DNA of 64,000 nucleotides from Rothia mucilaginosa. Lineage in GTDB: Bacteria > Actinomycetota > Actinomycetes > Actinomycetales > Micrococcaceae. The position numbers and the translations under genes were made by a program. Below are positions 37,424 through 47,533 of this stretch, piece after piece. Location: positions 62,001 to 126,000 of the forward strand of contig NZ_CABFLY010000006.1 in assembly GCF_901875305.1 (NCBI RefSeq), given 5' to 3'. The notes under the pieces are model-generated. The model searched no databases. It was not told the origin of the DNA and saw only the letters and a list, made by a program, of their open reading frames with translations. The number at the start of each line of letters is the position of its first letter. Position 1 is the first letter of the stretch.

Positions 37424-39973
37424 CTAGATATCGGCAGCCTGAACCTTCAGCGCACGAGCCACGCCATCGCGTGCCTCAGCAATCTGACGGTACAGAGCGG
37501 CAGCATCCTCAGGCAGAGAAGCCAGGTAGGCTTCGGTGCGCTCGAGCAACTCAGCAGTCGGCTCACTCGGGTACATGCCACCGATGATCTGCATCGAAAT
37601 CTCGTGCGAACGCGAACGCCAGATGCCCTCAATCTGCTCGAAGTACGGCTCGTGGTACTGGGCAATCAGCTCGGGCTTGCCGGACTTGAAACCGGCAATG
37701 GCGTAACGCTGAATCATGTTCGACAGCTCGCCAGTGACCATAATCTTGTTCCAGTACTCAGCCTTAGCCTCCGCAGTCGGAATAGAAGCATAAGCCTGAA
37801 TTGCGTACTGCTGACCGTTTGCGGTGTTGTCGTTCTCCAGCTCCGCAGCGATCTGCTCGGCGGAGAAACGGCCACCGGTGGCCAGGCGGCACACCAGGTT
37901 CCAGCGCAGGTCAGCATCAATCTCCAGGCCCTCGAGGGTCAGCTCGCCCTTGAAGAGACGCTGCACGTTGTCGTACTGGTCCTCGGTGCGGGTCTGGTTG
38001 ATGAACGCCTGCAGCAGCTGCAGCTGAGCGTCCGAATCGGGCTCTGCGACGCATGCCAGCTCCCAGAGGCGGTCAGCGGCACGGTGGCGGGTCTCCTCGC
38101 GAGCCTCGGGAGCCACGAAGGAGTGCAGGGTAGCCGACAGGTTGTTAATCTGGGTGCGCAGGGCGGTGGAGTTGGTTTCCTTGCCGATGTTGTTCAGCAC
38201 CAGGTCAACGTACTTGCGGGCCGGCATCTGAGCGTCACGTACGGTGTCCCAGAGCGAGCCCCAGACCACGCCGCGAGCCACGGAGGAATCAATGTCACCC
38301 AGGTGCTTGATGGCGGTCTCGATGGAACGCTCATCCAGGCGAATCTTGGCGTAGGCCAGGTCCTCATCGTTGAGCAGCAGCAGGTCGGGGCGCTTCTTGC
38401 CGATGGCCTCCTCGACCACGGTCAGCTCACCGTCGATGTCCAGCTCGATGCGGTCGGTGCGGGTCAGCTTGCCGTCCACCAGGTTGTAGAAACCAATCAC
38501 GGCACGGTGCGGGCGCAGGGTTTCGAAGCCCTCAGCGTAGGACTGGCGGATACCCAGCGAAGAAATGTTGCCCGCCTCGTCATTCTCCACCTCAACGGCG
38601 AGGGTGTTCACGCCAGCGGTCTCAAGCCACTTAGCGCTCCAGGCGCGCACGTCACGGCCGGAGGTGCGCTCCAGCTCCACCAGCAGGTCGTCCAGCACGG
38701 TGTTGCCCCAGCTGTGCTTGTCGAAGTACACCTTCAGAGCGGCCATGAAGTTCTCCTGACCAACCCAAGCCACCATCTGACGCAGCACCGAGGCGCCCTT
38801 TGCGTAGGTGATGCCGTCGAAGTTCACCTGAACATCGGCAAGGTCGCGAATCTCAGCCACAATCGGGTGGGTCGAGGACAGCTGGTCCTGACGGTACGCC
38901 CAGGTCTTCTCCGACGCAGCGAAGGTGGCCCACGCCTCCTTGGCGTAGCGGGTGTTCTCCGCTGCGGCCAGGGTAGACATAAACTCCGCGAAGGACTCGT
39001 TCAGCCACAGATCATTCCACCACTTCATGGTGACCAGGTCGCCGAACCACATGTGAGCCAGCTCGTGCAGAACGGTGATGGCGCGGCGCTCGCGCAGGGC
39101 CTCCGCAACCTTGGAACGGAAGACGTAAGTCTCCAGGTAGGTCACGCAGCCCGCGTTCTCCATTGCGCCGGCGTTGAACTCGGGCACGAACAGCTGATCG
39201 TACTTCTCGAAGGGGTAGGGGGTCTTGAACTGCTCCTCGTAGAACTCGAAGCCCTGGCGGGTCAGCTCAAACATGTCCTCAGCATCAACGAAGGGCATGA
39301 GGGACTTGCGGGCGTACACGCCCAGCGGAATCACGCGACCCTCAGAGTTGGTCAGTTCGCTGGTGACCTTCTCGTAGGGGCCGGCCACAATAGCGGTGAT
39401 GTACGAAGACATGCGCGGGGTCGGCTTGAAGAACCAGGTCTTCGCACGGCCGCAACCGCACTCCTTGTCCTCGACCTTCACCTCGGGCTGGTTCGACACA
39501 ACCACCCAGTGCGAGGGTACGCGCACCTCAAACTCGAAGGTGGCCTTCAGGTCGGGCTGTTCGAAGACGGGGAACACGCGGCGGGAGTCCGGCACCTCAA
39601 ACTGGGAGTACAGGTAAATCTCGCCGTCGGCGGGGTCCACGAAACGGTGCAGACCCTCACCGGTGTTGGTGTAGAACATCTCGGCTTCGATCTTCAGAAC
39701 GTTCTCAGCGGCCAGGTTCGGCAGCTGGATGCGCTCGCCGTCAGCCAGGTCGGTGCTGAGCTCTTCGCCGTTAAGGTTAATGGACTTGACCGAGGAGGTG
39801 ATGGCGTCGATAAAGGTGGAGGCACCTTCCTGTGCGTCGAAGCGGATTTCAACGTTCGAGGTGAAGACATCCTGATCGGTGCGCAGGTCGAGGAAGATAT
39901 GGTAAGAGTGAACGCGCTTGATAATGGATGCGCGCTCAATCGCCTCATCGCGGGTTAGGTTTAGGCCGGGCAT
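37424..39973 (-). CDS. pepN: Aminopeptidase N (M1 family)
   Basis: PepN is a zinc aminopeptidase that trims N-terminal residues in the last stage of cytoplasmic protein turnover. The 849-residue protein has the exopeptidase motif GAMEN at 269-273 and the zinc site HELAH at 303-307 with Glu326 in NESFAE (H-E-x-x-H-x18-E). The C-terminal half is the helical ERAP1-like domain. The start at 39973 (MPGLNLTRDEA) follows GAGGG and is the usual actinobacterial start; the open frame continues 63 codons upstream without conservation. In M. tuberculosis pepN (Rv2467) also neighbours rpiB and nei. Confidence 0.96.
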   Translation of the reverse strand: MPGLNLTRDEAIERASIIKRVHSYHIFLDLRTDQDVFTSNVEIRFDAQEGASTFIDAITSSVKSINLNGEELSTDLADGERIQLPNLAAENVLKIEAEMFYTNTGEGLHRFVDPADGEIYLYSQFEVPDSRRVFPVFEQPDLKATFEFEVRVPSHWVVVSNQPEVKVEDKECGCGRAKTWFFKPTPRMSSYITAIVAGPYEKVTSELTNSEGRVIPLGVYARKSLMPFVDAEDMFELTRQGFEFYEEQFKTPYPFEKYDQLFVPEFNAGAMENAGCVTYLETYVFRSKVAEALRERRAITVLHELAHMWFGDLVTMKWWNDLWLNESFAEFMSTLAAAENTRYAKEAWATFAASEKTWAYRQDQLSSTHPIVAEIRDLADVQVNFDGITYAKGASVLRQMVAWVGQENFMAALKVYFDKHSWGNTVLDDLLVELERTSGRDVRAWSAKWLETAGVNTLAVEVENDEAGNISSLGIRQSYAEGFETLRPHRAVIGFYNLVDGKLTRTDRIELDIDGELTVVEEAIGKKRPDLLLLNDEDLAYAKIRLDERSIETAIKHLGDIDSSVARGVVWGSLWDTVRDAQMPARKYVDLVLNNIGKETNSTALRTQINNLSATLHSFVAPEAREETRHRAADRLWELACVAEPDSDAQLQLLQAFINQTRTEDQYDNVQRLFKGELTLEGLEIDADLRWNLVCRLATGGRFSAEQIAAELENDNTANGQQYAIQAYASIPTAEAKAEYWNKIMVTGELSNMIQRYAIAGFKSGKPELIAQYHEPYFEQIEGIWRSRSHEISMQIIGGMYPSEPTAELLERTEAYLASLPEDAAALYRQIAEARDGVARALKVQAADI

Positions 39974-40380
39974 TGGATTCCCTCTCCATAGAAGTGACAC
40001 GGCGGACGGTGGCGCGGCGTGCCGTCCTGACACGCCGACGCGGTGCCCGGGTGTGCGCATCCGCAGGTGCCGGTGGACTCGCTCAATGCTGTCGGGGGCT
40101 TGCCGGGGGTGCGTTTGAGCGCTGCGGGTGGTGTTTCTCGCGGGCGCTACACATCGGGACACCGCAAAGTGCCATATCCCACAGTTTACCGTATGTGGGC
40201 GGGGCGGGCGGGGCTCCCCATTACCCGAACCCGCGCGAATTCGCTACAGTTAGTAGGTACAAACTAAGAGAAACCCCGAACCGAATCGGGGGGAAAACAT
40301 CCCTACCGAGGATGCGAGGCGTGCCTCGGCCCGGCCATAGCCGCCCCGAGCCGCACATAACACCACACCAGGAGAGCACC

Positions 40381-40872
40381 ATGCGCGTACACATCGCGAC
40401 CGACCACGCTGGCCTCGAACTGAGCCACTACCTGATCGAATCCCTCACCGCCGAGGGCTACGAGATGATTGACCACGGCCCCGCCGAGTACGACCCGCTG
40501 GATGACTACCCCTCGTTCTGCATTAACGCCGCCCTGGGCGTGAAGCGCGACCGTGAAGCTGGCTTGGATTCCCTTGGCATCGTGCTGGGCGGTAGCGGTA
40601 ACGGCGAGCAGATGGCCGCCAACAAGGTTGAGGGCATCCGCGCGGCCCTGGCCTGGAACCACGACACCGCGGCCCTGGCCCGCGAGCACAACAACGCACA
40701 GGTCGTTGCTGTGGGCGGCCGCCAGCACAGCAAGGAAGAAGCACTGGAAATCATCAAGATCTTCCTGGCTACCCCCTGGACCAACGAGGAGCGTCACGCA
40801 CGCCGTATCGGCCAGCTGGCTGAGTACGAGCAGACCGGCGACATTGCCGGCAAGCAGATTGACGCTGCCTAA
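40381..40872 (+). CDS. rpiB: Ribose-5-phosphate isomerase B
   Basis: RpiB interconverts ribose 5-phosphate and ribulose 5-phosphate in the pentose phosphate pathway. The 163-residue protein shows TDHAGLELSHYL at the N-terminus and the GGSGNGEQMAANKV anion loop. The usual E. coli cysteine is replaced here as in mycobacterial RpiB, where a glutamate acts instead. CAGGAGAG precedes the ATG. Divergent from pepN with a ~400-bp gap that holds no gene. Confidence 0.95.
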   Translation: MRVHIATDHAGLELSHYLIESLTAEGYEMIDHGPAEYDPLDDYPSFCINAALGVKRDREAGLDSLGIVLGGSGNGEQMAANKVEGIRAALAWNHDTAALAREHNNAQVVAVGGRQHSKEEALEIIKIFLATPWTNEERHARRIGQLAEYEQTGDIAGKQIDAA

Positions 40873-40884
40873 GCTTTAACATCT

Positions 40885-40912
40885 GAGGCGCATAGTGCAG
40901 GCTATGCGCCTC
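40885..40912 (+). terminator. Terminator of rpiB
   Basis: Perfect 11-bp arms (40885-40895 with 40902-40912), 6-nt loop, 13 bases past the stop. Confidence 0.8.
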
Positions 40913-40975
40913 GGTCGTCTCTGCACTCCATATCATCCACACTATTTCTAGCCGACAAGTTTTCGAGGAGAACCC

Positions 40976-41860
40976 GTGCCCGAAGGACATTCCATCCACC
41001 GCATCGCCCGCCAGATGAGCGACGTGTTCACCGGCGAACGCGTGCAGGTTTCCTCCCCGCAGGGGCGCTTCACCGACGGGGCAGCCCTGCTGGACGGGCA
41101 CACCATCACCGGCGCCTACGCGCACGGTAAGCACCTGTTCGTCACCTTCGAAAACGACCTGACCCTGAACGTGCACCTGGGCATCTACGGCAACTGGACC
41201 TTCGGGGGCGACGAGACGTTCACAGGCGCCTCGAGCATCGGCGCGCCCCGCAAGATTGGAGAGAAAGAATACGCGGCGGGGGAGGAGCAGTCCTACGCTG
41301 GCCCGCCCGAGCCGAAAGCCACGGTGCGCTGCCGTATCGTTTCGGAGCACGGCTGGGCCGACCTGGTCGGACCCACCATCTGCCGCACCCTAACGCCGGA
41401 GGAGGTACGCACCGTCCGCTCCAAGCTCGGCCCCGACCCGCTCAACCCGGATGCCGACCCCGAACGCTTCTACCGCGCGGCACGCAAAAGCTCCCGCCCC
41501 ATTGGCGTGATTCTCATGGACCAGGCGGCCATCTCGGGCGTGGGCAATATCTTCCGCGCCGAATCGCTGTACCGCCAGAAGATTGACCCGCTACGCCCCG
41601 GCAAGAGCCTGAGCGACGACGAGCTCAAGCGCCTCTGGGAAGACAACAAGCACCTGCTGGTCATCGGCGTGCGCGTGGGCCGCATTATCACCACCGAGCC
41701 CGAAGACCGCCCCGGTATTCCAGAGACTGAGGCCTGGCCCGACCACGCAAACTACGTATACAAGCACCAAGGCGAGGCGTGCCCGCGATGCGGCACCACC
41801 ATCCGCATGGAAGAAATCGCCGGACGCAAGCTCTACTGGTGCCCCGGCTGCCAGGTATAA
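40976..41860 (+). CDS. nei: Fpg/Nei family DNA glycosylase
   Basis: A 294-residue glycosylase/AP lyase for oxidised bases. The start GTG is followed by PEGHSIHRIA, so Pro2 would be the catalytic Schiff-base residue; PEGH rather than PELP points to the Nei side. The H2TH region SGVGNIFRAESLY and a C-terminal zinc finger (CPRC, CPGC) are present. It matches the position of nei (Rv2464c) beside rpiB in M. tuberculosis. Paralogue of the mutM fragment at the window start. Confidence 0.93.
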   Translation: MPEGHSIHRIARQMSDVFTGERVQVSSPQGRFTDGAALLDGHTITGAYAHGKHLFVTFENDLTLNVHLGIYGNWTFGGDETFTGASSIGAPRKIGEKEYAAGEEQSYAGPPEPKATVRCRIVSEHGWADLVGPTICRTLTPEEVRTVRSKLGPDPLNPDADPERFYRAARKSSRPIGVILMDQAAISGVGNIFRAESLYRQKIDPLRPGKSLSDDELKRLWEDNKHLLVIGVRVGRIITTEPEDRPGIPETEAWPDHANYVYKHQGEACPRCGTTIRMEEIAGRKLYWCPGCQV

Positions 41861-41893
41861 CCCTGGCGCAACATCCCTGAGGCTACACACCAT

Positions 41894-41923
41894 TTGACAG
41901 TCTGGAAAGAACCCCGATATCAT
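41894..41923 (+). promoter_or_regulatory. Promoter of tRNA-Gly
   Basis: Perfect TTGACA (41894-41899), 18-bp spacer, TATCAT (41918-41923), 15 bases before the tRNA. Confidence 0.75.
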
Positions 41924-41938
41924 AAACGGGTTCCATGC

Positions 41939-42009
41939 GGGGATGTAGCTTAATGGTAAAGCCTCAGTCTTCCAAACTGATTACGCGGGTTCGATTCCCG
42001 TCATCCCCT
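41939..42009 (+). tRNA. tRNA-Gly (anticodon TCC)
   Basis: The acceptor arm GGGGATG pairs with CATCCCC, D arm GCTTAATGGTAAAGC, anticodon stem TCAGT/ACTGA with loop CTTCCAA, and T arm CGGGTTCGATTCCCG. CCA is not encoded. The same tRNA lies between nei and tig regions in related actinobacteria. Its last bases are repeated downstream. Confidence 0.95.
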
Positions 42010-42317
42010 CGCACAAATCCCTCCGACGTTGTCGGGGGGATTTTTTGTGCTCGGGGATGCCGGGAATCGCTTACGCATGCGGATTTGTTTCCTCGCGCGC
42101 TCGGAATCCGCACGCTCCAGCTCGTCATCCCCTCCACAAATCTCGCTCTAGGTTGCCGGGAATCGCTTCCGGGCGAAAATACATTCCCTCGCGCGCTCGG
42201 GATTTTCGCCCTCCAGCCCGTCATCCCCTCGATAACTAGTCTCCTGGAATCGCTTACGCATGCGGATTTGTTTCCTCGCACGCTCGGAATCTGCACGCTC
42301 CAGCCCGTCATCCCCTC
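41999..42317 (+). repeat. Hairpin repeat array linked to tRNA-Gly
   Basis: CGTCATCCCCTC, which spans the 3' end of tRNA-Gly (41999-42010), recurs at 42123-42134, 42219-42230 and 42306-42317. Before each recurrence lies a hairpin: arms TGCGGATT/AATCCGCA (42078-42085, 42105-42112), GGGCGAAAAT/ATTTTCGCCC (42171-42180, 42202-42211) and TGCGGATT/AATCTGCA (42261-42268, 42288-42295). Loops share a CTCGC(G/A)CGCTCGG core. Stem bases differ between units while pairing is kept. On the minus strand the same DNA is open from 42335 to 41964 with a threefold peptide repeat (EGMTGW...IPS.RGN...SDSR); the frame runs into the tRNA, so I treat it as incidental. Confidence 0.8.
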
Positions 42318-42463
42318 TACAAATCCTTTCCGCACCCTCGGTAATCGTTTACGGCGAAACCCGCGCCCGCATCCGCCGTTCTGTTGGGCATTTAGCGGGA
42401 AAACAGGTAAACTAGGGCATTGACTGTGTTAAACCGCTTCGGCGCATAACGCGGTCGGTTTCA

Positions 42464-42538
42464 CGGGGCGTGGCGTAGCTTGGCTAACGCGCCTGCTTTG
42501 GGAGCAGGAGATCGCAGGTTCGAATCCTGTCGCCCCGA
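42464..42538 (+). tRNA. tRNA-Pro (anticodon TGG)
   Basis: Acceptor CGGGGCG/CGCCCCG, D arm with GCTTGGCTAACGC, anticodon stem CCTGC/GCAGG with loop TTTGGGA, and T arm GCAGGTTCGAATCCTGT. CCA not encoded. A TTGACT (42420-42425) with CATAAC (42445-42450) may be its promoter. Confidence 0.95.
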
Positions 42539-42646
42539 CGTGAAACGAGCGCCGCGACATCGTATCGTGTCGTGGCGCTCTTTCCAGTAAGCAACCGCGG
42601 CACACACGACTCGTGCCGCACCGAACGATATGAGGAGATCACGGAC

Positions 42647-43948
42647 GTGAAGACCGCCGTCGAGAAGCTCAACCCGACCCTCGCAAAGATTGAGGTCGAG
42701 GTTCCCTTCGTAGAATTCAAGCCCTACCTGGACCGCACCTACAAGAACCTGGCTGGCCAGATTAGCGTTCCCGGCTTCCGCAAGGGCAAGCTGCCCAAGC
42801 AGCTCATCGAGCAGCGCGCGGGCTTCGACTACATCGTTGAGGCATCCCTGAACGACGCCCTGAACGACTACTACGCACAGGCGCTGGGCGAGAACGACCT
42901 CTCCCCCCTGGCACAGCCCGAGCTGGACGTTCAGTCCCAGCCCACCACTGAGGACCGCGAAGCTGAGGTTAAGCTGACCATCACCGTGACCGTCCGCCCC
43001 GAAATCGAGCTGCCCAAGTACGAGGGCCTCGAGGTTGAGGTGGACGAGGTCGAGGTGACCCCCGAGGACGAGGTTCAGGCACTGGACGCTCTGCGCGAGC
43101 GCTTCGGCACCCTGAAGACCGTCGAGCGCCCCGCCGCCGACAAGGACTTCGTGACCATCGACATCGCCGCAGAGATCGACGGCGAGCAGGTGGACGCAGC
43201 TAACGACCTGTCCTACCAGATTGGTTCCGGCACCATGCTTGAGGGTATCGACGAGGCCCTGACCGGCCTGTCCGCTGGCGAGGACGCAACCTTCGAGACC
43301 AAGCTCTCCGGCGGCGACCAAGCTGGCGAAGAGGCCGTCATCAAGGTCAAGCTGACCGCTGTTAAGGAGCGCGAGCTGCCCGCAGCTGACGACGAGTTCG
43401 CACAGCTGGCTTCCGAGTTCGACACCATCGAAGAGCTGAAGGAAGACATCAAGAAGCAGGTTGCCGAGGCCAAGGTTGCCGAGCAGGGCGTCCAGGCACG
43501 CGACAAGGTCCTGACCAAGCTCGTTGAGCTGGTTGAGGTCCCCGTTCCCGAGAAGGTCATCGAGGATCAGCTGGAGCAGCACTTCAACAACCCCAACGCT
43601 GAAGCAGGCCACGACACCGAGGAGCACCGCGCCGAGGTTCGCGAGAACACCGAGACCGCCTTCAAGAACGAGATGGTTCTGGATGCCCTCGCCGACGCCC
43701 TGGAAGTGACCGTTGACCAGGCTGAGATGATCAACTACATCATCACCATGAGCTCCCAGTACGGCATGGACCCGAACCAGTTCGCACAGATGCTGGACGG
43801 CTCCGGCCAGGCTGGCGCACTGGTCGGCGAGGTTCGCCGCTCCAAGGCTCTCGCTGAGGTTCTGAAGACCGCAGTGGTCAAGGACTCCAAGGGCAACACC
43901 GTTGACCTGTCCAAGTTCCTGGGCCAGGGTGAAGAGGCAGCCGCCTAA
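42647..43948 (+). CDS. tig: Trigger factor
   Basis: Trigger factor is the ribosome-bound chaperone and peptidyl-prolyl isomerase that meets nascent chains first. The 433-residue protein has the ribosome-binding domain with the [12 protein letters not shown] signature near 45-56, a PPIase (FKBP-like) domain around 155-240 and a helical C-terminal chaperone domain. The GTG at 42647 is chosen because GAGGAG lies 10 bases upstream and [11 protein letters not shown] is the family start. Followed by a terminator, then clpP1. Confidence 0.96.
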   Translation: MKTAVEKLNPTLAKIEVEVPFVEFKPYLDRTYKNLAGQISVPGFRKGKLPKQLIEQRAGFDYIVEASLNDALNDYYAQALGENDLSPLAQPELDVQSQPTTEDREAEVKLTITVTVRPEIELPKYEGLEVEVDEVEVTPEDEVQALDALRERFGTLKTVERPAADKDFVTIDIAAEIDGEQVDAANDLSYQIGSGTMLEGIDEALTGLSAGEDATFETKLSGGDQAGEEAVIKVKLTAVKERELPAADDEFAQLASEFDTIEELKEDIKKQVAEAKVAEQGVQARDKVLTKLVELVEVPVPEKVIEDQLEQHFNNPNAEAGHDTEEHRAEVRENTETAFKNEMVLDALADALEVTVDQAEMINYIITMSSQYGMDPNQFAQMLDGSGQAGALVGEVRRSKALAEVLKTAVVKDSKGNTVDLSKFLGQGEEAAA

Positions 43949-44025
43949 TCCCTCCCACGTATAGCTGGCGCGTGGCGCTCGCGGGGTAATCTTCGAGGGC
44001 GGACGCGTTGGCGCGCATGTCGTAT

Positions 44026-44071
44026 CGCCTCGGCGGGTATTCACTGGTTTTGGTGGGTGCCCGCCGAGGCG
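44026..44071 (+). terminator. Terminator of tig
   Basis: Perfect 12-bp arms CGCCTCGGCGGG and complement (44026-44037 with 44060-44071), then TTTCTGTG. Confidence 0.88.
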
Positions 44072-44296
44072 TTTCTGTGCCCATCGCGAAATCATGGGCT
44101 ACCCGCGCACCGCCCAGGGATAGGCCGGCTGTCGCCCGGGTAAAGTGAGCTTCACCCCCTGGCGAACGGGCAACGCGCGAAGGAGCGGGGGAAGGGCAAC
44201 TATCGGTAAGGTAGTAGCAACGAAACTTTTCGCGTGCGCTTCAGCGCGCCGTGTGCGCAACGATGCCGCGAAGCCCCTAAGAGAAGAAGAGGAAGA
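44072..44296 (+). promoter_or_regulatory. clpP1-clpP2 upstream region
   Basis: The control region of the clpP operon, with no gene. A short palindrome GCGCT-TC-AGCGC lies at 44236-44247, reminiscent of ClgR-type operators with CGC/GCG halves; the match is loose. The ribosome site GAAGAGGAAGA is next to the clpP1 ATG. Confidence 0.3.
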
Positions 44297-44950
44297 ATGT
44301 CCAGCTACATGCCTCTGCCCATCGGCGCCTCCCAGGCTGCCGGCGTGGCGCCCTCGCCGTCGATGGCAACCCCCATCGTTGGCGCCCAGGAAGATTACGT
44401 GTACAACAGCCTCCTGAAGGAGCGCATCATCTGGCTCGGCTCCGAGGTGCGCGACTCGAACGCTAACCTCATCTGCTCGCAGATGCTGCTGCTCTCCGCA
44501 GAGGACCCCGAGGCGGACATTTACCTGTACATCAACTCGCCCGGTGGCTCCGTGACCGCCGGTATGGCCATCTACGACACCATGCAGCTCATCCCGAACG
44601 ACGTGGTGACCGTGGTGACCGGCATGGCGGCATCCATGGGCCAGTTCCTGCTCACCGCGGGCACCATCGGCAAGCGTTACGCCACCCCGAACGCCCGCAT
44701 CCTGATGCACCAGCCCCTCGGCGGCATCGGCGGTACCGCATCCGATATTCGAACCCAGGCCGAGCTGATTCTGGATATGAAGAAGCGCCTGGCAGAGATT
44801 ACCGCGGAGCGCACCGGTAAGAGCCTGGAAACCATCCTGAAGGACAACGACCGCGACAACTGGTTCAACGCACAGGAGGGCCTGGAATACGGCTTCTTCG
44901 ATCACATTGCCACCACCGCCGGTAAGCTGCCCGAGCCGAAGAACGCATAA
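44297..44950 (+). CDS. clpP1: ATP-dependent Clp protease proteolytic subunit 1
   Basis: One of two ClpP paralogues whose rings form the mixed ClpP1P2 tetradecamer of actinobacteria. Catalytic triad: Ser113 (GMAASMG), His138 (MHQP) and Asp187 (NDRDN). The [11 protein letters not shown] loop near 80-90 is present. I start at the ATG at 44297 (MSSYMPLP); an earlier frame start adds 21 Arg-rich residues that look like noise. The N-terminal ~30 residues are a likely propeptide. clpP2 follows with an 11-base gap. Confidence 0.95.
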   Translation: MSSYMPLPIGASQAAGVAPSPSMATPIVGAQEDYVYNSLLKERIIWLGSEVRDSNANLICSQMLLLSAEDPEADIYLYINSPGGSVTAGMAIYDTMQLIPNDVVTVVTGMAASMGQFLLTAGTIGKRYATPNARILMHQPLGGIGGTASDIRTQAELILDMKKRLAEITAERTGKSLETILKDNDRDNWFNAQEGLEYGFFDHIATTAGKLPEPKNA

Positions 44951-44961
44951 GGGAGATGCAC

Positions 44962-45645
44962 ATGAACTACCTGCCGAACGATATCACCACCTCGGCGCCG
45001 GCTATGCCGAGCAACCGTTACGTGCTCCCCAGCTTCGAGGAGCGCACCCCCTACGGCTACAAGCGTCAGGACCCCTACGCCAAGCTGTTCGAGGACCGCA
45101 TCATCTTCCTGGGCACCCAGGTGGACGACGCATCCGCTGACGATATCATGGCTCAGCTGCTGGTGCTGGAGGCACAGGACCCCGAGCGTGACATCACCCT
45201 GTACATCAACTCGCCCGGCGGCTCCTTCACCGCGATGACCGCCATCTACGACACCATGCAGTTCATCCGCCCCGAGATCCAGACCGTGTGCCTGGGCCAG
45301 GCGGCTTCGGCTGCGGCGGTTCTGCTGGCTGCCGGTACCCCCGGCAAGCGTCTGGCGCTGCCGAACGCTCGCGTGCTGATTCACCAGCCCGCCCTGAGCG
45401 GTCAGCAGGGTGGTCAGGCCTCCGACATTGAGATTCACGCGAACGAGGTTATGCGTATGCGTGAGTGGACCGCCCAGACCCTGGCCCTGCACTCGGGCAA
45501 GACCTACGAAGAGGTTGACCGCTCCATCGAGCGTGACAACATTCTGACTGCGGCTGCTGCCCTGGAGTACGGCCTGGTCGATAAGGTCCTGGAGTCTCGT
45601 AAGCTGCGTAAGCCTGCGATCAATACCGCTATTTCCCACACCTAA
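44962..45645 (+). CDS. clpP2: ATP-dependent Clp protease proteolytic subunit 2
   Basis: Second ClpP ring subunit, partner of ClpP1 and docking face for ClpX or ClpC. Ser116 (GQAASAA), His141 (IHQP) and an ERDN segment with Asp form the triad. A GGGAG ribosome site stands 7 bases before the ATG at 44962; an ATG two codons earlier is too close to it. The 227 residues include a ~40-residue N-terminal propeptide-like extension. Confidence 0.95.
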   Translation: MNYLPNDITTSAPAMPSNRYVLPSFEERTPYGYKRQDPYAKLFEDRIIFLGTQVDDASADDIMAQLLVLEAQDPERDITLYINSPGGSFTAMTAIYDTMQFIRPEIQTVCLGQAASAAAVLLAAGTPGKRLALPNARVLIHQPALSGQQGGQASDIEIHANEVMRMREWTAQTLALHSGKTYEEVDRSIERDNILTAAAALEYGLVDKVLESRKLRKPAINTAISHT

Positions 45646-45711
45646 GCCGCTACCTCGCTTGGTGGCTCGCCGAGCGATGACCGAGTGAGGAAACGGTGAC
45701 CGCCGTGGGAG

Positions 45712-45777
45712 GGGACGGAACGGTATCCGACACCCTATACGCCGTGTAGGCGTAGGGCTCGGGAGCCGTTCCGTCCC
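45712..45777 (+). terminator. Terminator of clpP1-clpP2
   Basis: Perfect outer 12-bp arms GGGACGGAACGG and complement (45712-45723 with 45766-45777), with further imperfect pairing inward, then TTATCTTT. Confidence 0.85.
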
Positions 45778-46089
45778 TTATCTTTGGGCAGCGTATTGTG
45801 GCAGGATCTGCGACGTAACACAGTGGGTGTCTTGTAAGCTGTCGAGCGGCTCCTCGAGGCCACCAATACCCCTCGAAATAGGGCTGGTGAAAGGACGTGC
45901 CGACGTCATATTTAACCCGGTTCGTCATATGGGTATCGACTATCTTCTTCGAAGGTCGTAATTCTGAGTTCCGGGGTGAACTCCGGTAGCCTAGAGGGGT
46001 AGAGATCATCTCTCACCTCACCGTGAAGAGCGCCCGGCCCCTCCGCGCGCCGCACCGAGAGACGACCACACGATTGAAAGGGGATTCTC
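45778..46089 (+). other. clpX upstream region
   Basis: About 310 bp with no gene. A 6-bp-arm hairpin GAGTTC/GAACTC lies near 45966-45983, and the clpX ribosome site GAAAGGGGA lies just before its GTG. The clpX promoter must be here; I could not fix its elements. Confidence 0.35.
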
Positions 46090-47463
46090 GTGGCAACAGA
46101 TATTACCTTGCCCCCCGAGCAGCCCAGCGCCAGCATGCGGTGCTCCTTCTGCAAGAAGACGCGCGCGCAGGTGTTCAAGATTGTGCTCGGCCCGAATGTC
46201 TCCATCTGCGATGAATGTGTGGATCTCTGCGAAGAAATTCTGGCTGATGAACGTCTGAAAGCAAACGCTCCGGCTGCCGCATCTCCTAAACAGCTGGCCA
46301 CCCCGCGTGAGATTTACAGTTACCTCAACGATTACGTGATTGGTCAGGACGCCGCGAAGCGTACTCTGGCGGTGGCGGTATACAACCACTACAAGCGTAT
46401 TCACGACCTGGACAACCCGGTACTGACCTCCCGCACGCTCTCTGCGACGGCGGGGGAACAGGTTGAGCTGGGCAAGTCGAATATCCTGATGCTCGGCCCG
46501 ACCGGTTGCGGTAAGACCTACCTGGCCTCCACCCTGGCGAAGAAGCTGGATGTGCCCTTCGCCCTGGTTGACGCAACCACCCTCACCGAAGCCGGTTATG
46601 TGGGTGACGACGTGGAAAACATTCTGCTGCGCCTCATCAATGCCGCCGACGGCGATATTGCGAAGGCTCAGCGTGGCATCATCTACATTGACGAAATCGA
46701 CAAGATTGCCCGCAAGGGTGGGGAGAACCTCTCCATTACCCGCGATGTATCCGGTGAGGGCGTGCAGCAGGCGCTGCTGAAGATTATTGAGGGTACTGTG
46801 GCGACCGTACCGCCGGAGGGCGGACGCAAGCATCCGGCCCACGCGAATATTGAGATTGATACCTCAAATATTCTCTTCATCGTGGCTGGTGCCTTCGACA
46901 ATATTGACGACCGCATCGCGGCCCGCGTGGGTGCCGGCGGCATCGGTTTCGGTGCCGACCTGGGCGGTACGGTGAGGGACCCTCTCGAGCAGATTATGCC
47001 CGAGGACCTGGTCCACTACGGCATCATCCCCGAGCTGATTGGCCGCCTGCCGGTCATCTCGACCCTGAGCGAGCTCAACGAGGAGGAACTGGCTCGAGTG
47101 CTGACCGAGCCGAAGAACGCACTGCTCAAGCAGTACCGTCACCTCTTCGCGCTGGATGGCGTGGATCTGATTATTGACGATGCGGCCGTGGCCGCTATCG
47201 CCCGCCTTGCCTCCGAACGCAAGATTGGCGCCCGCGGTCTGCGTTCCATGATGGAACAGATCCTGCAACCGGTGATGTTTGAGATTCCGGACCGCACTGA
47301 CGTAACGTCCATCGTCATCGGTGAGGACACCGTGCTCAACGGCACGGAGCCTCGCTATGTGCTGCAGGCTCCCGACCCGGGAACCGAGACCACTCGCACC
47401 ACGAAGAGGGATGCGAAGACCGCCTCCCTGAAGGCTGCGAAGGCCAGCCGTAAGGTGGCCTAA
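46090..47463 (+). CDS. clpX: ATP-dependent unfoldase ClpX
   Basis: ClpX is the AAA+ hexamer that recognises, unfolds and feeds substrates such as ssrA-tagged proteins into ClpP. The 457-residue protein has an N-terminal zinc-binding domain (C18, C21, C40, C43), Walker A GPTGCGKT at 136-143, Walker [12 protein letters not shown], a sensor-2 region ([13 protein letters not shown]) and the ClpP-docking IGF loop in [10 protein letters not shown]. Start is a GTG. A basic Lys/Ala/Thr tail of ~30 residues ends it. Confidence 0.97.
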   Translation: MATDITLPPEQPSASMRCSFCKKTRAQVFKIVLGPNVSICDECVDLCEEILADERLKANAPAAASPKQLATPREIYSYLNDYVIGQDAAKRTLAVAVYNHYKRIHDLDNPVLTSRTLSATAGEQVELGKSNILMLGPTGCGKTYLASTLAKKLDVPFALVDATTLTEAGYVGDDVENILLRLINAADGDIAKAQRGIIYIDEIDKIARKGGENLSITRDVSGEGVQQALLKIIEGTVATVPPEGGRKHPAHANIEIDTSNILFIVAGAFDNIDDRIAARVGAGGIGFGADLGGTVRDPLEQIMPEDLVHYGIIPELIGRLPVISTLSELNEEELARVLTEPKNALLKQYRHLFALDGVDLIIDDAAVAAIARLASERKIGARGLRSMMEQILQPVMFEIPDRTDVTSIVIGEDTVLNGTEPRYVLQAPDPGTETTRTTKRDAKTASLKAAKASRKVA

Positions 47464-47499
47464 CCGAATACTTCTAGCTGAAGAGGCTAGGGAATAAAG

Positions 47500-47533
47500 G
47501 AGCCGCCACCTCGGTTGTACGGGGTGGCGGCTC
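47500..47533 (+). terminator. Terminator of clpX
   Basis: Perfect 11-bp arms GAGCCGCCACC and complement (47500-47510 with 47523-47533). Confidence 0.8.

Noticed and set aside
37241..39958. 905-codon plus-strand frame opposite pepN
   Set aside because: Antisense shadow; pepN on the minus strand has all catalytic motifs.
42066..42317. CRISPR array
   Set aside because: Units are hairpins with varying stems and unequal spacing, with no identical repeats separated by unique spacers and no cas genes nearby.
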